Part shown: piece by piece, positions 27,259-35,910 of the stretch
How positions within the stretch are numbered: the first letter of the stretch is position 1
Layout of the letters: every line of letters begins with the position of its first letter
Source: DZBG01 sp049241565
Lineage (GTDB): Bacteria > Bdellovibrionota > Bacteriovoracia > Bacteriovoracales > Bacteriovoracaceae
Direction of reading: 5' to 3'
Length of the DNA stretch: 64,000 nucleotides
Assembly: GCA_049241565.1 (NCBI GenBank)
Contig: JBMLQL010000016.1
Coordinates: 62,001 to 126,000, forward strand
The notes under the pieces: model-generated
Seen by the model: only the letters and a program-made list of their open reading frames with translations
What the model was told of the DNA's origin: nothing
Databases searched by the model: none
Translations under genes and position numbers: made by a program

Positions 27259-27536
27259 TATTTTTTACGAACAATTTTGGCCACTTGGTAACCAGCTTTT
27301 TTAACTGCTTCTTTAATTTCTGCATCAGAAAATGTTTTATCTTTTTTAATCACAAAACGAGCTTTCTTCTCTTCAAGACTTACTTTTACTTCTTCGGCCT
27401 TATCAGTCTTATTGAGCTCTCCTGTAATGGCCTCAACACACATCCCGCACGTCATCCCATTAATATCCACTTCTACTCTCGCCGCCCAGACAGAAACAGA
27501 CATCATGAGAGTGATCATAAGTGCTAGTACTTTCAT
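27258..27536 (-). CDS. Exported heavy-metal-associated (HMA) domain protein
   Basis: The 92-residue protein has a signal peptide (MKVLALMITLMMSVSVWA) and one HMA ferredoxin-like domain with the metal motif GMTCGMC (Cys30 and Cys33). This is a CopZ/MerP-like fold placed in the periplasm. It would bind a soft metal such as copper, mercury or zinc. It is divergent from the MerC-like gene, an arrangement that fits a metal-handling pair, with about 88 bases between the starts. Confidence 0.85.
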   Translation of the reverse strand: MKVLALMITLMMSVSVWAARVEVDINGMTCGMCVEAITGELNKTDKAEEVKVSLEEKKARFVIKKDKTFSDAEIKEAVKKAGYQVAKIVRKK

Positions 27537-27624
27537 CTAAAACTCCTTTATTATTTCTAGTTAATGCAACTGAGTGACAATTAGCTTTACCTTTAACAAG
27601 TCACATTATATATACAGAATCCTC

Positions 27625-27999
27625 ATGAAAAAAGCTTGGGATAAAATCGGTATTGCGCTTTCTTCTCTTTGTATTGTCCACTGTATTGGACTAGCGATCC
27701 TTCCTGCCCTTCTCCCTACTTTGGGTCATCTTGGCATTGAGTTCCACCTTTTTATGTCTATTCTCATCCTTGTGACTTCTCCGCTGGCCTTTATTCCAGG
27801 TTATAAGAAGCATGGTGTAAGCATGGTTATTATGTGGGCCATGGCCGGACTTTCAATGATTCTTCTAGGAACATTTATGGAAGAGAAATTTCCTGAATGG
27901 CTCTCTCATAGTGTTACTATCGTCGGTAGCATCACTCTCGTCTATGCGCACTTTCTTAATATCAAACACTCACGCCATAATCACTGTTGCGATCACTAA
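27625..27999 (+). CDS. MerC-domain inner membrane protein
   Basis: The 124-residue protein has four hydrophobic helices with the MerC signature SSLCIVHCIGLAILPALLP in the first, including the CxxxC-type cysteine pair, and ends in a histidine/cysteine-rich tail (HSRHNHCCDH). MerC proteins carry mercuric ion across the inner membrane, but many chromosomal homologues lie outside mer operons and may handle other metals. ATG at 27625 was chosen because an upstream in-frame extension is not hydrophobic-topology compatible. A terminator follows. Confidence 0.82.
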   Translation: MKKAWDKIGIALSSLCIVHCIGLAILPALLPTLGHLGIEFHLFMSILILVTSPLAFIPGYKKHGVSMVIMWAMAGLSMILLGTFMEEKFPEWLSHSVTIVGSITLVYAHFLNIKHSRHNHCCDH

Positions 28000-28020
28000 T
28001 TTTTTTGGCCAAAAATAAAA

Positions 28021-28044
28021 AAGCCTTCCATTTCTGGAAGGCTT
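28021..28044. terminator. Bidirectional terminator between merC-like gene and bL31 gene
   Basis: AAGCCTTCCA pairs with TGGAAGGCTT across a four-base loop (TTTC). A-rich sequence precedes it and a short T/C tract follows. It lies between two convergent genes and can serve both. Confidence 0.85.
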
Positions 28045-28070
28045 CTCTATTTGCCAATAATGCGAAGGAA

Positions 28071-28313
28071 TTACTTCTTGCCGTATTTTTTCTTGAAACG
28101 ATCTACACGTCCTTCAGTATCTAGAACTTTTTGAGTTCCTGTATAGAAAGGGTGAGAAGCCGAAGAAATATCTACTTTAAAAAGTGGATATTCTTGACCA
28201 TTAAATGTTGTTTTTTCAGTTGTCTTAACAGTTGATTTAGTTAGAACTTCAAAATCAGCAGAAACGTCTTTAAAAACTACGTCTCTATAAACTGGGTGTA
28301 TACCTTTTTTCAT
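28071..28313 (-). CDS. rpmE2: Large ribosomal subunit protein bL31, type B
   Basis: The 80-residue protein has MKKGIHPVYRDVVFKD, the SSASHPFYTG segment and a basic end RFKKKYGKK. It lacks the CxxC zinc motif, marking the zinc-free C-minus (type B) form that often replaces the zinc form under zinc limitation. ATG 28313 follows AAAGGATAT; the frame extends upstream without a better start. It lies downstream of topA in the same direction. Confidence 0.93.
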   Translation of the reverse strand: MKKGIHPVYRDVVFKDVSADFEVLTKSTVKTTEKTTFNGQEYPLFKVDISSASHPFYTGTQKVLDTEGRVDRFKKKYGKK

Positions 28314-28388
28314 ATGCCATATCCTTTCAATTAATAAAAAAGTGTTGGAAATGTATAATCCAAGACCTCGTAAGTCAAACACTTTCTC

Positions 28389-30953
28389 TTACTTCTTCTT
28401 CGCTCCGTTAATAATTGTCGCGAGCTCCGCTTCCGTCATCTTTTCAATAACTTTCGGGTCTCTTTTGTCTTCAGGAAGGGTGATATTTTTCGTCCCGAGC
28501 TTAATATAAGGGCCATACTTCCCTTCATAAATGGTCGCCTTCTTTTTAAGCTTGGCCACCATGCCGAAATCTTTAAGAACTTTCGAAGAGCCACGTTTTG
28601 ACGCACCCTTTTCTTCTGAAAGAAGCTCCAGGGCACGCTTGAGGTCAATTTCATAAAGGGCATCGTCTTTTTTAAGAGATCTGAAATTCCCATCATGCAT
28701 CACATAGGGACCAAATCGACCAGCATTGGCCAGGACTGGCTTTTTTGTTTCAGGATGAACACCTAACTCACGAGGAAGAGAAAGAAGCTGAAGCGCCTCC
28801 TCCATTGAGATCGTTTTTGGATCTTTCCCCTTTGGAAGTGAGGCACGCTTTGGTTTTTGATTTTCATCAGTCTTCTCACCTAATTGAAGGTAAGCTCCGT
28901 AGCGCCCGACTAGGCAGTAAATATTCTCTTTCGTCTTTGGATCTTTCCCAATCGGTTTTGGGCCATCTGCTGACATCTTGAGTAGCTCTTTAATATCATC
29001 TGGATTTAAATCCGCAGGAGCTATTTCTTCAGGGATTGAGGCATGAACCTCTTCACCACTAGTTTTATCGATCACGTACGGCCCAAAACGGCCCACCTTA
29101 ATCTCAAGATTTTTACCATCTTTGGTGATATGAATTGTTCTTGAATCTTCCGGCTTAATTTTTTTATCTTGATCTTCAACTTGTTTCTGAAGACCTTTTT
29201 TCCCAAGATAAAATTCTCCTAAATATTTAATCCAATCTTTTTCGCCAACCGCAATTTTATCAAGAGCATCTTCCATTCCTGACGTGAAACTATAGTCCAC
29301 AAGATTTTCAAAATTCTTTTCAAGAAGTTGAATCACTGCCATTCCTGTGAATGATGGAATGAGAGCGGTTCCCTCTTTGCGAACATAACCTCGGTCAAGA
29401 ATTGTTCCGATAATAGAAGCATAGGTTGAGGGACGACCAATACCTTCTTTTTCTAAATGCTGAATGATACTTGCTTCAGTAAAACGAGCCGGTGGTTTTG
29501 TTTCATGCTGATCATTTGTGAGTTTTGCCACTTTGATCAGATCACCTTTTTTCATGACCGGAAGAATAAGCTCTTTATCTTCAAGGGCTGCTTCAGGATC
29601 ATCTGTTCCTTCCACATACACTCTTAAAAATCCCGGAAAAATAATTCTTGTTCCACTGGCCGAAAATTCTGCATCTCCTGCCTGAATCTTCACTGTCATA
29701 CTTGCTTTCTCAGCATCTTTCATCTGAGTGGCCATAGTACGTTTCCAGATAAGTTCATAGAGAGCAAGTTCACGGCCTGAAAGACCTGTTTTATCTGGAT
29801 GAGTAAATTCTGATCCAGCTGGACGAATCGCCTCATGGGCCTCTTGGGCACCTTTTTGTTTAGCAGAATATTGCCTTACTTCTGGAGAAAGATAAGTTTT
29901 TCCATAAAGATCTTCCACCATCGAACGGGCCGCATTGATGGCCTCAGTTGATAGGTTTGGTGAATCCGTTCTCATATAAGTAATGAGACCTTCTTCATAT
30001 AATCGTTGTGCCGTTCTCATCGTGTCCTTTGAAGACATCCCAAGTTTACGGTTGGATTCCATTTGAAGTGTTGATGTAATAAAAGGAATGGCCGGTTTTG
30101 AATTAAAAGACTTCTCTTCAACTGAAGTCACTTTCCATTCTCCGCTCTCAATAGACTTGGCGAGCTCTTTTGATTTCTTCTCATCAAGAAGAACAACTTT
30201 TTTATCATCAATCAATTTACCTGTAAGACCATCAAAATCTTTTCCACCTGCCACTCTCACACCTTTGATGTTTGAGAGTTTGGCCTCAAAAAGACCTTTC
30301 TTATCATTGGCAGGGTGAACCTGGGCCTTAAGGTCCCAGTAGACTGATCTCTTGAAACGCATGCGTTCACGTTCACGCTCCACAATCATCTTGAGTCCTG
30401 ATGACTGAACGCGTCCAGCTGAAAGGCCGTAGGCGATTTTTTTCCATATTAAAGGAGAGAGTGTGTAACCATAAAGACGATCCAGAACGCGGCGCGCCTC
30501 TTGAGCTCGCACTAAATTCACATCTACTTCTCTAGTCTCTTTTAAAGCTTTCTGAATAGCGGTCTTGGTAATCTCATGGAACACCATGCGCTTCACCGGA
30601 CATTTGGGCTTTAAGAGCTCAAGTAAGTGCCAAGAGATTGATTCACCCTCACGATCCTCATCGGTCGCAAGATAGATGGCGTCCACCCCTTTCATTTTGG
30701 CCTTCAAATCAGTGATAATTTTTTTCTTATCTTTTGGAACGATATAAAGAGGTTCGAAGTCATTTTCGACATTCACCCCAAGCTTGGCCCACTCTTCTTT
30801 TTTTAGGGCCGCAGGAATATCTGACGCAGACTGGGGTAAATCGCGAATATGTCCCATACTGGCCTCAACGACGTAATTACTCGGAAGAAACTTACGTATC
30901 GTTTTAGCTTTGGTTGGGGACTCGACGATCACTAAATATCTTTTTTCGGCCAT
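28389..30953 (-). CDS. topA: DNA topoisomerase I
   Basis: The type IA enzyme relaxes negative supercoils. The 854-residue protein has the Toprim domain with VESPTKAKTI (10-19) and DEDREGE (98-104), and the active-site tyrosine in GLITYMRTDSP (Tyr326). The C-terminus carries about four repeats built on GRFGPYV, GRYGAYL, GRFGPYV and GKYGPYI, the zinc-free topoisomerase C-terminal repeats. No four-cysteine zinc ribbons are present, unlike E. coli TopA. Confidence 0.95.
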   Translation of the reverse strand: MAEKRYLVIVESPTKAKTIRKFLPSNYVVEASMGHIRDLPQSASDIPAALKKEEWAKLGVNVENDFEPLYIVPKDKKKIITDLKAKMKGVDAIYLATDEDREGESISWHLLELLKPKCPVKRMVFHEITKTAIQKALKETREVDVNLVRAQEARRVLDRLYGYTLSPLIWKKIAYGLSAGRVQSSGLKMIVERERERMRFKRSVYWDLKAQVHPANDKKGLFEAKLSNIKGVRVAGGKDFDGLTGKLIDDKKVVLLDEKKSKELAKSIESGEWKVTSVEEKSFNSKPAIPFITSTLQMESNRKLGMSSKDTMRTAQRLYEEGLITYMRTDSPNLSTEAINAARSMVEDLYGKTYLSPEVRQYSAKQKGAQEAHEAIRPAGSEFTHPDKTGLSGRELALYELIWKRTMATQMKDAEKASMTVKIQAGDAEFSASGTRIIFPGFLRVYVEGTDDPEAALEDKELILPVMKKGDLIKVAKLTNDQHETKPPARFTEASIIQHLEKEGIGRPSTYASIIGTILDRGYVRKEGTALIPSFTGMAVIQLLEKNFENLVDYSFTSGMEDALDKIAVGEKDWIKYLGEFYLGKKGLQKQVEDQDKKIKPEDSRTIHITKDGKNLEIKVGRFGPYVIDKTSGEEVHASIPEEIAPADLNPDDIKELLKMSADGPKPIGKDPKTKENIYCLVGRYGAYLQLGEKTDENQKPKRASLPKGKDPKTISMEEALQLLSLPRELGVHPETKKPVLANAGRFGPYVMHDGNFRSLKKDDALYEIDLKRALELLSEEKGASKRGSSKVLKDFGMVAKLKKKATIYEGKYGPYIKLGTKNITLPEDKRDPKVIEKMTEAELATIINGAKKK

Positions 30954-31049
30954 TTATCCTACTTTTGGAAACTTGCAATTCGGAAGGGGTGTCATAAAAG
31001 AAATAAGGGCCAATTGGAATTTCGTCAAGGAAAAGAAGTGAGAAAAAGA

Positions 31050-31075
31050 AAAGGCCACCTATTTAGGTGGCCTTT
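31050..31075 (-). terminator. Terminator downstream of exported unknown protein gene
   Basis: AAAGGCCACCTA pairs with TAGGTGGCCTTT around a short TT loop; on the minus strand it is followed by a T-rich run. It lies 24 bases after the stop of the gene ending at 31099. Confidence 0.85.
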
Positions 31076-31098
31076 GAAAATGTTGGATCAATTTACTT

Positions 31099-32226
31099 TT
31101 ACATTACTTCAGCTGGGTTTTTCTTCGCTTTTTTGGCCGCGCGACGAGCTTTTCTGTCGTCTAATTTTTTCTTCACTTTAGCCTTTAACTTTTTCCCGGC
31201 CACATAACCCTTAGCTCGGCTCTTTAAGAGTTCATAACTTGATTTATTCACTACATAGCTACAAAAAGATGCAAGGTCTCTATCTTTTTCAAACTTCTCT
31301 TGAGTTTTTCCAGATAAACAAATCGCACTTGAAACCGCTGTTCCTACATCGGCCAAGATGACCGGAGTGGCATACCATGACGCAAGTGACTTCGAGATAA
31401 TTCCTAGAACCATCTTTGGAATAAAGATTTGTCCTGCAACAGTCATCACACCTTCATGAATCTTAGGAATAGCCGCTTTATAATTACTAAATGACAATTT
31501 CTTATCAACATAACCTGTTTCAATCATATCATCGAGTTCTTGTTGAGTGATCTCGCCTACAATCCCTTTAAGTTCAAGAAACTCTGGGTGATTATTAATA
31601 TAGTCAGGCTTCACTTTCTCAAGATCTACATTTGAAAGATCAAGCTCAGAAATATCACACTCACCTTCAGGAATCTCAATTGTTGGATCAAGATACTTAA
31701 TAAAGTCTTTTAAAATAATATCTGTTTTTTTATCAACAATTTCTTCTGATTTTTCAATCATCAAAGCGGCCATCTCTTGAGGTGTTCCAGCTTCTTTATA
31801 AAGATTATCAAATTCTAATTGGTGATTAAGGAAAAACTGATAAAGAGCAACGACATCTTTATTCTTATCCGATTTCTCAAAAAAACCAGTTAAAAATCCT
31901 GAAGCATTTAAAAATGGCTTACTTGTTTTTGTTGTCACCCAAGCCGCACCTTTACCAAGTGTACGACCAAGCTTTTGTCCAAAATTTAATTTTTGTGGTT
32001 TTCCATCAGCATCAAGAACTTTTGAATCAAACATCTTTGATACTTTTTTCAAAGCTCGTCTTGTGTCTTTATCATAGGCCTTATTTTTAGATTCTTTTTC
32101 TAGATCGGCTGAAATTCGTTCAATGTCTTGAGCCGAAAGCTCTATCGCTTCTTCTTGGGCATAACTCAATGGTTGAATGGCAAGTGTGGCAAGTAACATA
32201 AACGCTAAGAGAGTTGGCTTTTTCAT
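31099..32226 (-). CDS. Exported helical protein of unknown function
   Basis: ATG 32226 follows a GGGGGGAAA site and begins a clean signal peptide (MKKPTLLAFMLLATLAIQPLSYA), giving 375 residues. The mature part is mostly charged helix, contains a possible hydrophobic hairpin (AGQIFIPKMVLGIISKSLASWY, followed by a segment with two cysteines), and ends in a strongly basic tail (KAKVKKKLDDRKARRAAKKAKK). I do not recognise the family. It is flanked on both sides by terminators, so it is a single-gene unit. Confidence 0.68.
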   Translation of the reverse strand: MKKPTLLAFMLLATLAIQPLSYAQEEAIELSAQDIERISADLEKESKNKAYDKDTRRALKKVSKMFDSKVLDADGKPQKLNFGQKLGRTLGKGAAWVTTKTSKPFLNASGFLTGFFEKSDKNKDVVALYQFFLNHQLEFDNLYKEAGTPQEMAALMIEKSEEIVDKKTDIILKDFIKYLDPTIEIPEGECDISELDLSNVDLEKVKPDYINNHPEFLELKGIVGEITQQELDDMIETGYVDKKLSFSNYKAAIPKIHEGVMTVAGQIFIPKMVLGIISKSLASWYATPVILADVGTAVSSAICLSGKTQEKFEKDRDLASFCSYVVNKSSYELLKSRAKGYVAGKKLKAKVKKKLDDRKARRAAKKAKKNPAEVM

Positions 32227-32328
32227 GATTTCCCCCCGGAAATAATTAAAAAATAAAAGTATATGGGGTTTATTGAGCAAGGATGGGGCCAAGAAGAAGG
32301 ACAGGTATTCGAGGGGTTAAAAGAAAAA

Positions 32329-32352
32329 GAGTGTCTAAGAATTAGACACCCT
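32329..32352 (-). terminator. Terminator of the GNAT / LuxE / LuxC-PaaK operon
   Basis: GTGTCTAA pairs with TTAGACAC across a GA loop, bounded by A- and T-rich tracts. It lies about 20 bases beyond the stop of the LuxC-PaaK fusion gene and closes that operon on the minus strand. Confidence 0.8.
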
Positions 32353-32372
32353 TTAAAAAAATCATATAAATT

Positions 32373-34802
32373 TTAGCGACGACGGCAATCGATAATAAGA
32401 GGAGTTTTTCCAGTTCGCTCATTATGAATCAACTCACTTGAGCTGGCGGTTTCAAACTGCACTCGGGCGCGAAATGAGTCGAGACTGATGGTATCTTTAA
32501 CATCTCTTGAGTAGGAATAAAATTTATCCACCAAGAGTTTTTCATTCAAATCATTTTCAGTTTCGCACAGAACTCGCAGTCTCTCGCCTGGCACAGAGCC
32601 TTCGAGAATTTTTTCATCTATAATAACTTGGTATCCCTTAATCTCCTGAAGCTCTTCTTGAAGAACTTTCTCTAAGTCTGTCAAAAGGATGCGACACGAC
32701 CAGATTTGAATTTGATTATCGGCCCGACCTAAGAGTTTAAACCTCTTGTCTTTACGTCCACACTGGCAAGCTCCGTCCACCCACTCCGCTCGATCTCCAG
32801 TACGGTAATTAATCACTGGCATCGTTTCTCTAATAACAGAAGTGACAACAAGCTCCTCTTCAATAATACTTGCCTTCACCAGGTCTTCAAAAACATGATG
32901 AACACCAGCCTCAGAATGAGAGCACTGATAACCGATAACTCCCGCATCCACAGAGGCATATCCAGCTGAGCTGATCGATTCTGATTGCCACATTTTTTCT
33001 AGATACTGACGCTTCATCTCAGTCAGTGCCTCACCGGCATAAAAAACTTTTTTAATCTTAAGTTTGATATTCTTGCTCTGAGCATATTCGGCCACACTAA
33101 CCAAATGAGAAGGAATACCTAAGATGACATCAGGATTAAATTTTTGCAGATACATCACAATATTTTCAAGGAAACAAAGCCCGCCGATTGGAAGTTGGAT
33201 CGCCCCCAGCTTTTGCATGGCCTTATCTACCGCCATAAATGAAGACCACAAATTTCCCGCCACAAATAAATTAGCAATAATCATTCCCGGTCTGATTCCC
33301 TGGGCCTCATAATTCTCTCTCAGCATATCCGTCATATAGTCCATTTCTTCATAACTATAATGGATATACTTCGGCTCTCCAGTGGTTCCCCCAGTAGAGA
33401 AAATATATCCTCGCGGATGACTGGCCTCTTCAAAATATGTTTTTAGATCACGAGCTTCAGACAAAGTCGTGAACTCTTCTTTTTTCTGTTGGGCCCTGTT
33501 CTCATCTCCCACAAATTGAACTAGTTCTCTTAAAACATAGCGTCCATCATGAGGGGCCCCTTCCATTCCCCAAGTAATGGTTCCCAAAGGAGCAAATCTT
33601 TTAATTCCGGCCAAGGCCAGAAGCCCCAGATAAGAATCCTTTTCACTATCGGCCAACTGATAAGAGCAGGACTGCAAATAATAACGAAATGGAAGTAGAG
33701 ATTGATAGAGTTCATCCACCGTTTTATATTTTTTTATAATCAGTGAACGATTAAGTGGAGAAGGTCTCAAAAATTTATTCTCTTCGAAATGAAGAAGAAA
33801 GTCCTCTCCCTGTCTCACATCACCCTTCTCCATAATAGATGAATAAAGACCTCGGTACTTTTCTTTAAGAATCTCTACCGCTTCATCGGCCGAAATCATT
33901 CCTCGTGAGGGAAGATTTTCAAAAGCTTTCTCGAGGGTCTCTAAAAAACTCTTCTCATCAATACTTTCTTCTAAATATAAATTTTGAGGTGAGGCGCAGG
34001 CACTCTGATCCCAAGGAGCAATATCAGCACAAACTCTCTGAGCAATAGTGCTCAGATCATATTCATCCAGGGCCTTTTTAGAAACAAGCTGAAAAGAGAT
34101 CTTCGGCCCGAAATCTAGAAGCTTCACCCCTAGAGGTAAATCTTGAAGATAGCTGGAAACCATCTCTTCTCCACCCCAAGCAATAATGGCATTAACTTTG
34201 GTTTTGATAAACCTCTCAATGCTCTTGTCTCCACCCTTCCATGAGAGAACTGCAAATTTATCACTCAGAATGTTTTTCTTATCTAAATCTTTTAAGGTCT
34301 CAGCAAAATAGACAGGAAAAAATTTATTCTGCCCACTCACTTTAAGGACAGAGAGATTTTTAGTGAGAAATCCCATGATGAGAGAGTCGATACTGCTTAA
34401 AAAGATATTTCCGGCCGTGACATGAAGAACAACTCCATGAGGGATGGCCTTCACTTTACCGAAAAAGGATGGTGTCTTTTGGTAGCGGTCAAGAATCTCT
34501 GGATTCTCAAATTCGCCCCGAAGTCTTTTAATAAGTGAGTGCCTTGAAAGAAGTCCTCGCAAAAGAGAGAGAGACTCCAGTACTTCTTGGCGACTAAGCC
34601 CTGTCTCTTCAATTAAAGGGAGAATGGCCTTCTCAAATATTGGTTGCCCTGGATGCCACTGCTGCGAAAACTCATCAAGAGCATCAATAATTTTTTCTAA
34701 AGGTGTTTGATAAAGAGCAAGTTTTTTTGCCTCAAGATTATCCCAAGAATGATTCTCTAGTAACGCTGCTTGATTAAAATCTTTATTGCCAAACCAATAC
34801 AT
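32373..34802 (-). CDS. LuxC-like acyl-CoA reductase fused to a PaaK-like adenylating domain
   Basis: Residues 1 to about 440 match LuxC, the aldehyde-dehydrogenase-fold reductase that turns activated fatty acid into aldehyde with NADPH. The catalytic cysteine is Cys269 in PWDQSACASPQ, preceded by HVTAGNIFLSS and followed by LQSCSYQLADS. Residues about 455-809 form a second enzyme, a phenylacetate-CoA-ligase-like adenylate-forming domain with the P-loop STGGTTGEPK (469-478), NYRTGDRAEW (665-674) and CQCGRKDKRF plus LLGRADNQIQI (679-700). LuxC is normally a stand-alone protein of about 480 residues, so the fusion is unusual. It follows the LuxE-like gene by one base. No luciferase genes are near, so light production is not implied. 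Substrate unknown. Confidence 0.82.
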   Translation of the reverse strand: MYWFGNKDFNQAALLENHSWDNLEAKKLALYQTPLEKIIDALDEFSQQWHPGQPIFEKAILPLIEETGLSRQEVLESLSLLRGLLSRHSLIKRLRGEFENPEILDRYQKTPSFFGKVKAIPHGVVLHVTAGNIFLSSIDSLIMGFLTKNLSVLKVSGQNKFFPVYFAETLKDLDKKNILSDKFAVLSWKGGDKSIERFIKTKVNAIIAWGGEEMVSSYLQDLPLGVKLLDFGPKISFQLVSKKALDEYDLSTIAQRVCADIAPWDQSACASPQNLYLEESIDEKSFLETLEKAFENLPSRGMISADEAVEILKEKYRGLYSSIMEKGDVRQGEDFLLHFEENKFLRPSPLNRSLIIKKYKTVDELYQSLLPFRYYLQSCSYQLADSEKDSYLGLLALAGIKRFAPLGTITWGMEGAPHDGRYVLRELVQFVGDENRAQQKKEEFTTLSEARDLKTYFEEASHPRGYIFSTGGTTGEPKYIHYSYEEMDYMTDMLRENYEAQGIRPGMIIANLFVAGNLWSSFMAVDKAMQKLGAIQLPIGGLCFLENIVMYLQKFNPDVILGIPSHLVSVAEYAQSKNIKLKIKKVFYAGEALTEMKRQYLEKMWQSESISSAGYASVDAGVIGYQCSHSEAGVHHVFEDLVKASIIEEELVVTSVIRETMPVINYRTGDRAEWVDGACQCGRKDKRFKLLGRADNQIQIWSCRILLTDLEKVLQEELQEIKGYQVIIDEKILEGSVPGERLRVLCETENDLNEKLLVDKFYSYSRDVKDTISLDSFRARVQFETASSSELIHNERTGKTPLIIDCRRR

Positions 34803-34803
34803 A

Positions 34804-35910
34804 CTAACCCTTAATCATCTCGAGGGCCTTAATAGCGCACCCTTTGTGTTTGTGGACTCCTGCTCTGCCTTCCAAAATAAGTGTCTCTCCTCCGATGGAG
34901 CAGTCACAACTTCCCAGACGTCCATAATCTGTTGTCAGTAAACTGAGAGCAGGATAACTAAAATTATAAGAGCACAAAAAGTGCAAAAGACCTCGCTCGC
35001 CCTGTGGAAGTACAGAGAGGTCAAAGGGGGACCTCACATAAACTCTGGCGAAATTGGGAATATGAAGATTTCCTTTCTCACAGTCTACATAAGGAATCCC
35101 ATGCTCAACCATCCCAAAAAGATCTCGTTGATGCTCTAGTGGAATGCCAAGTCTTTGATGAATAAAATGCCTGAATTCTTTTTTAGGAATTTCTTTGTCG
35201 GCCTTTCCTTTCCATCCTCCTCCTGTTTGAAGCCATGAACGTGGCCCCAAATTAAGATGAAGATCGTACTTTTCAATAAGCTCATATAAGAAAGCCGGAA
35301 AACCAAGAATACGAGTAGGAATTTTGCTGGCCGCAAATCTTTTGAGGGTTTCAACAACCCCTTCCTCATTAAACACAAAATCTTTTTTCTCTTCATTCCA
35401 CTGAATAGCGTAATAGACTTCATTTTTTTGAGTAAAATTCGTTAATAGCTCATCAGTAAAGGCCGTTCCTAGATCTCCTGCCACTGCTGGGTCATAAGTA
35501 AAACAAAGATAGTTATATGCGTCTAAATCCGTCATCCCTAAAGACTCATGAATTTTGTAGGCCAGTCTTTTCACATTATCCAAACTTAACTGACTTAAAA
35601 ACTGTTGAGACTTCACTCCCCCAGTTCCTGAACTTGTGAGTGTCAGAACAATTTCTTCCATGGGAACTGAAACAAGCTCATGCTCTTTAAATAGATGAAC
35701 CATGACAGCAGGAACTCGCTCAAGATCTTTTTCTGTTTTAAGTGATGAAGGATGAAGGTGTTCACGGTCCCAAAGGCCCTTGATTAAGGGGTGATGGTCA
35801 TAATGGAAAAGACTATTTTCAACAAAACTTTCAAGAAATAAAGACTTATTTTTTGAGCTAAAATCAAAAGGATTGGATTCAAGTAAAAGTTGAGTCTTCG
35901 TCGAGTTCAT
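34804..35910 (-). CDS. LuxE-like acyl-protein synthetase
   Basis: LuxE activates a fatty acid as acyl-AMP and hands the acyl group to LuxC. The 368-residue protein has the adenylation loop LTSSGTGG (91-98), a WLQTGGGWKGK segment, FGMVEHGIPY and a C-terminal TTDYGRLGSCDC region, all LuxE-like, at the family's usual length. Its ATG overlaps the TGA of the GNAT gene (ATGA), and the LuxC-PaaK gene starts one base after its stop, so the three genes are one translationally coupled unit. The natural acyl substrate is unknown. Confidence 0.85.
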   Translation of the reverse strand: MNSTKTQLLLESNPFDFSSKNKSLFLESFVENSLFHYDHHPLIKGLWDREHLHPSSLKTEKDLERVPAVMVHLFKEHELVSVPMEEIVLTLTSSGTGGVKSQQFLSQLSLDNVKRLAYKIHESLGMTDLDAYNYLCFTYDPAVAGDLGTAFTDELLTNFTQKNEVYYAIQWNEEKKDFVFNEEGVVETLKRFAASKIPTRILGFPAFLYELIEKYDLHLNLGPRSWLQTGGGWKGKADKEIPKKEFRHFIHQRLGIPLEHQRDLFGMVEHGIPYVDCEKGNLHIPNFARVYVRSPFDLSVLPQGERGLLHFLCSYNFSYPALSLLTTDYGRLGSCDCSIGGETLILEGRAGVHKHKGCAIKALEMIKG

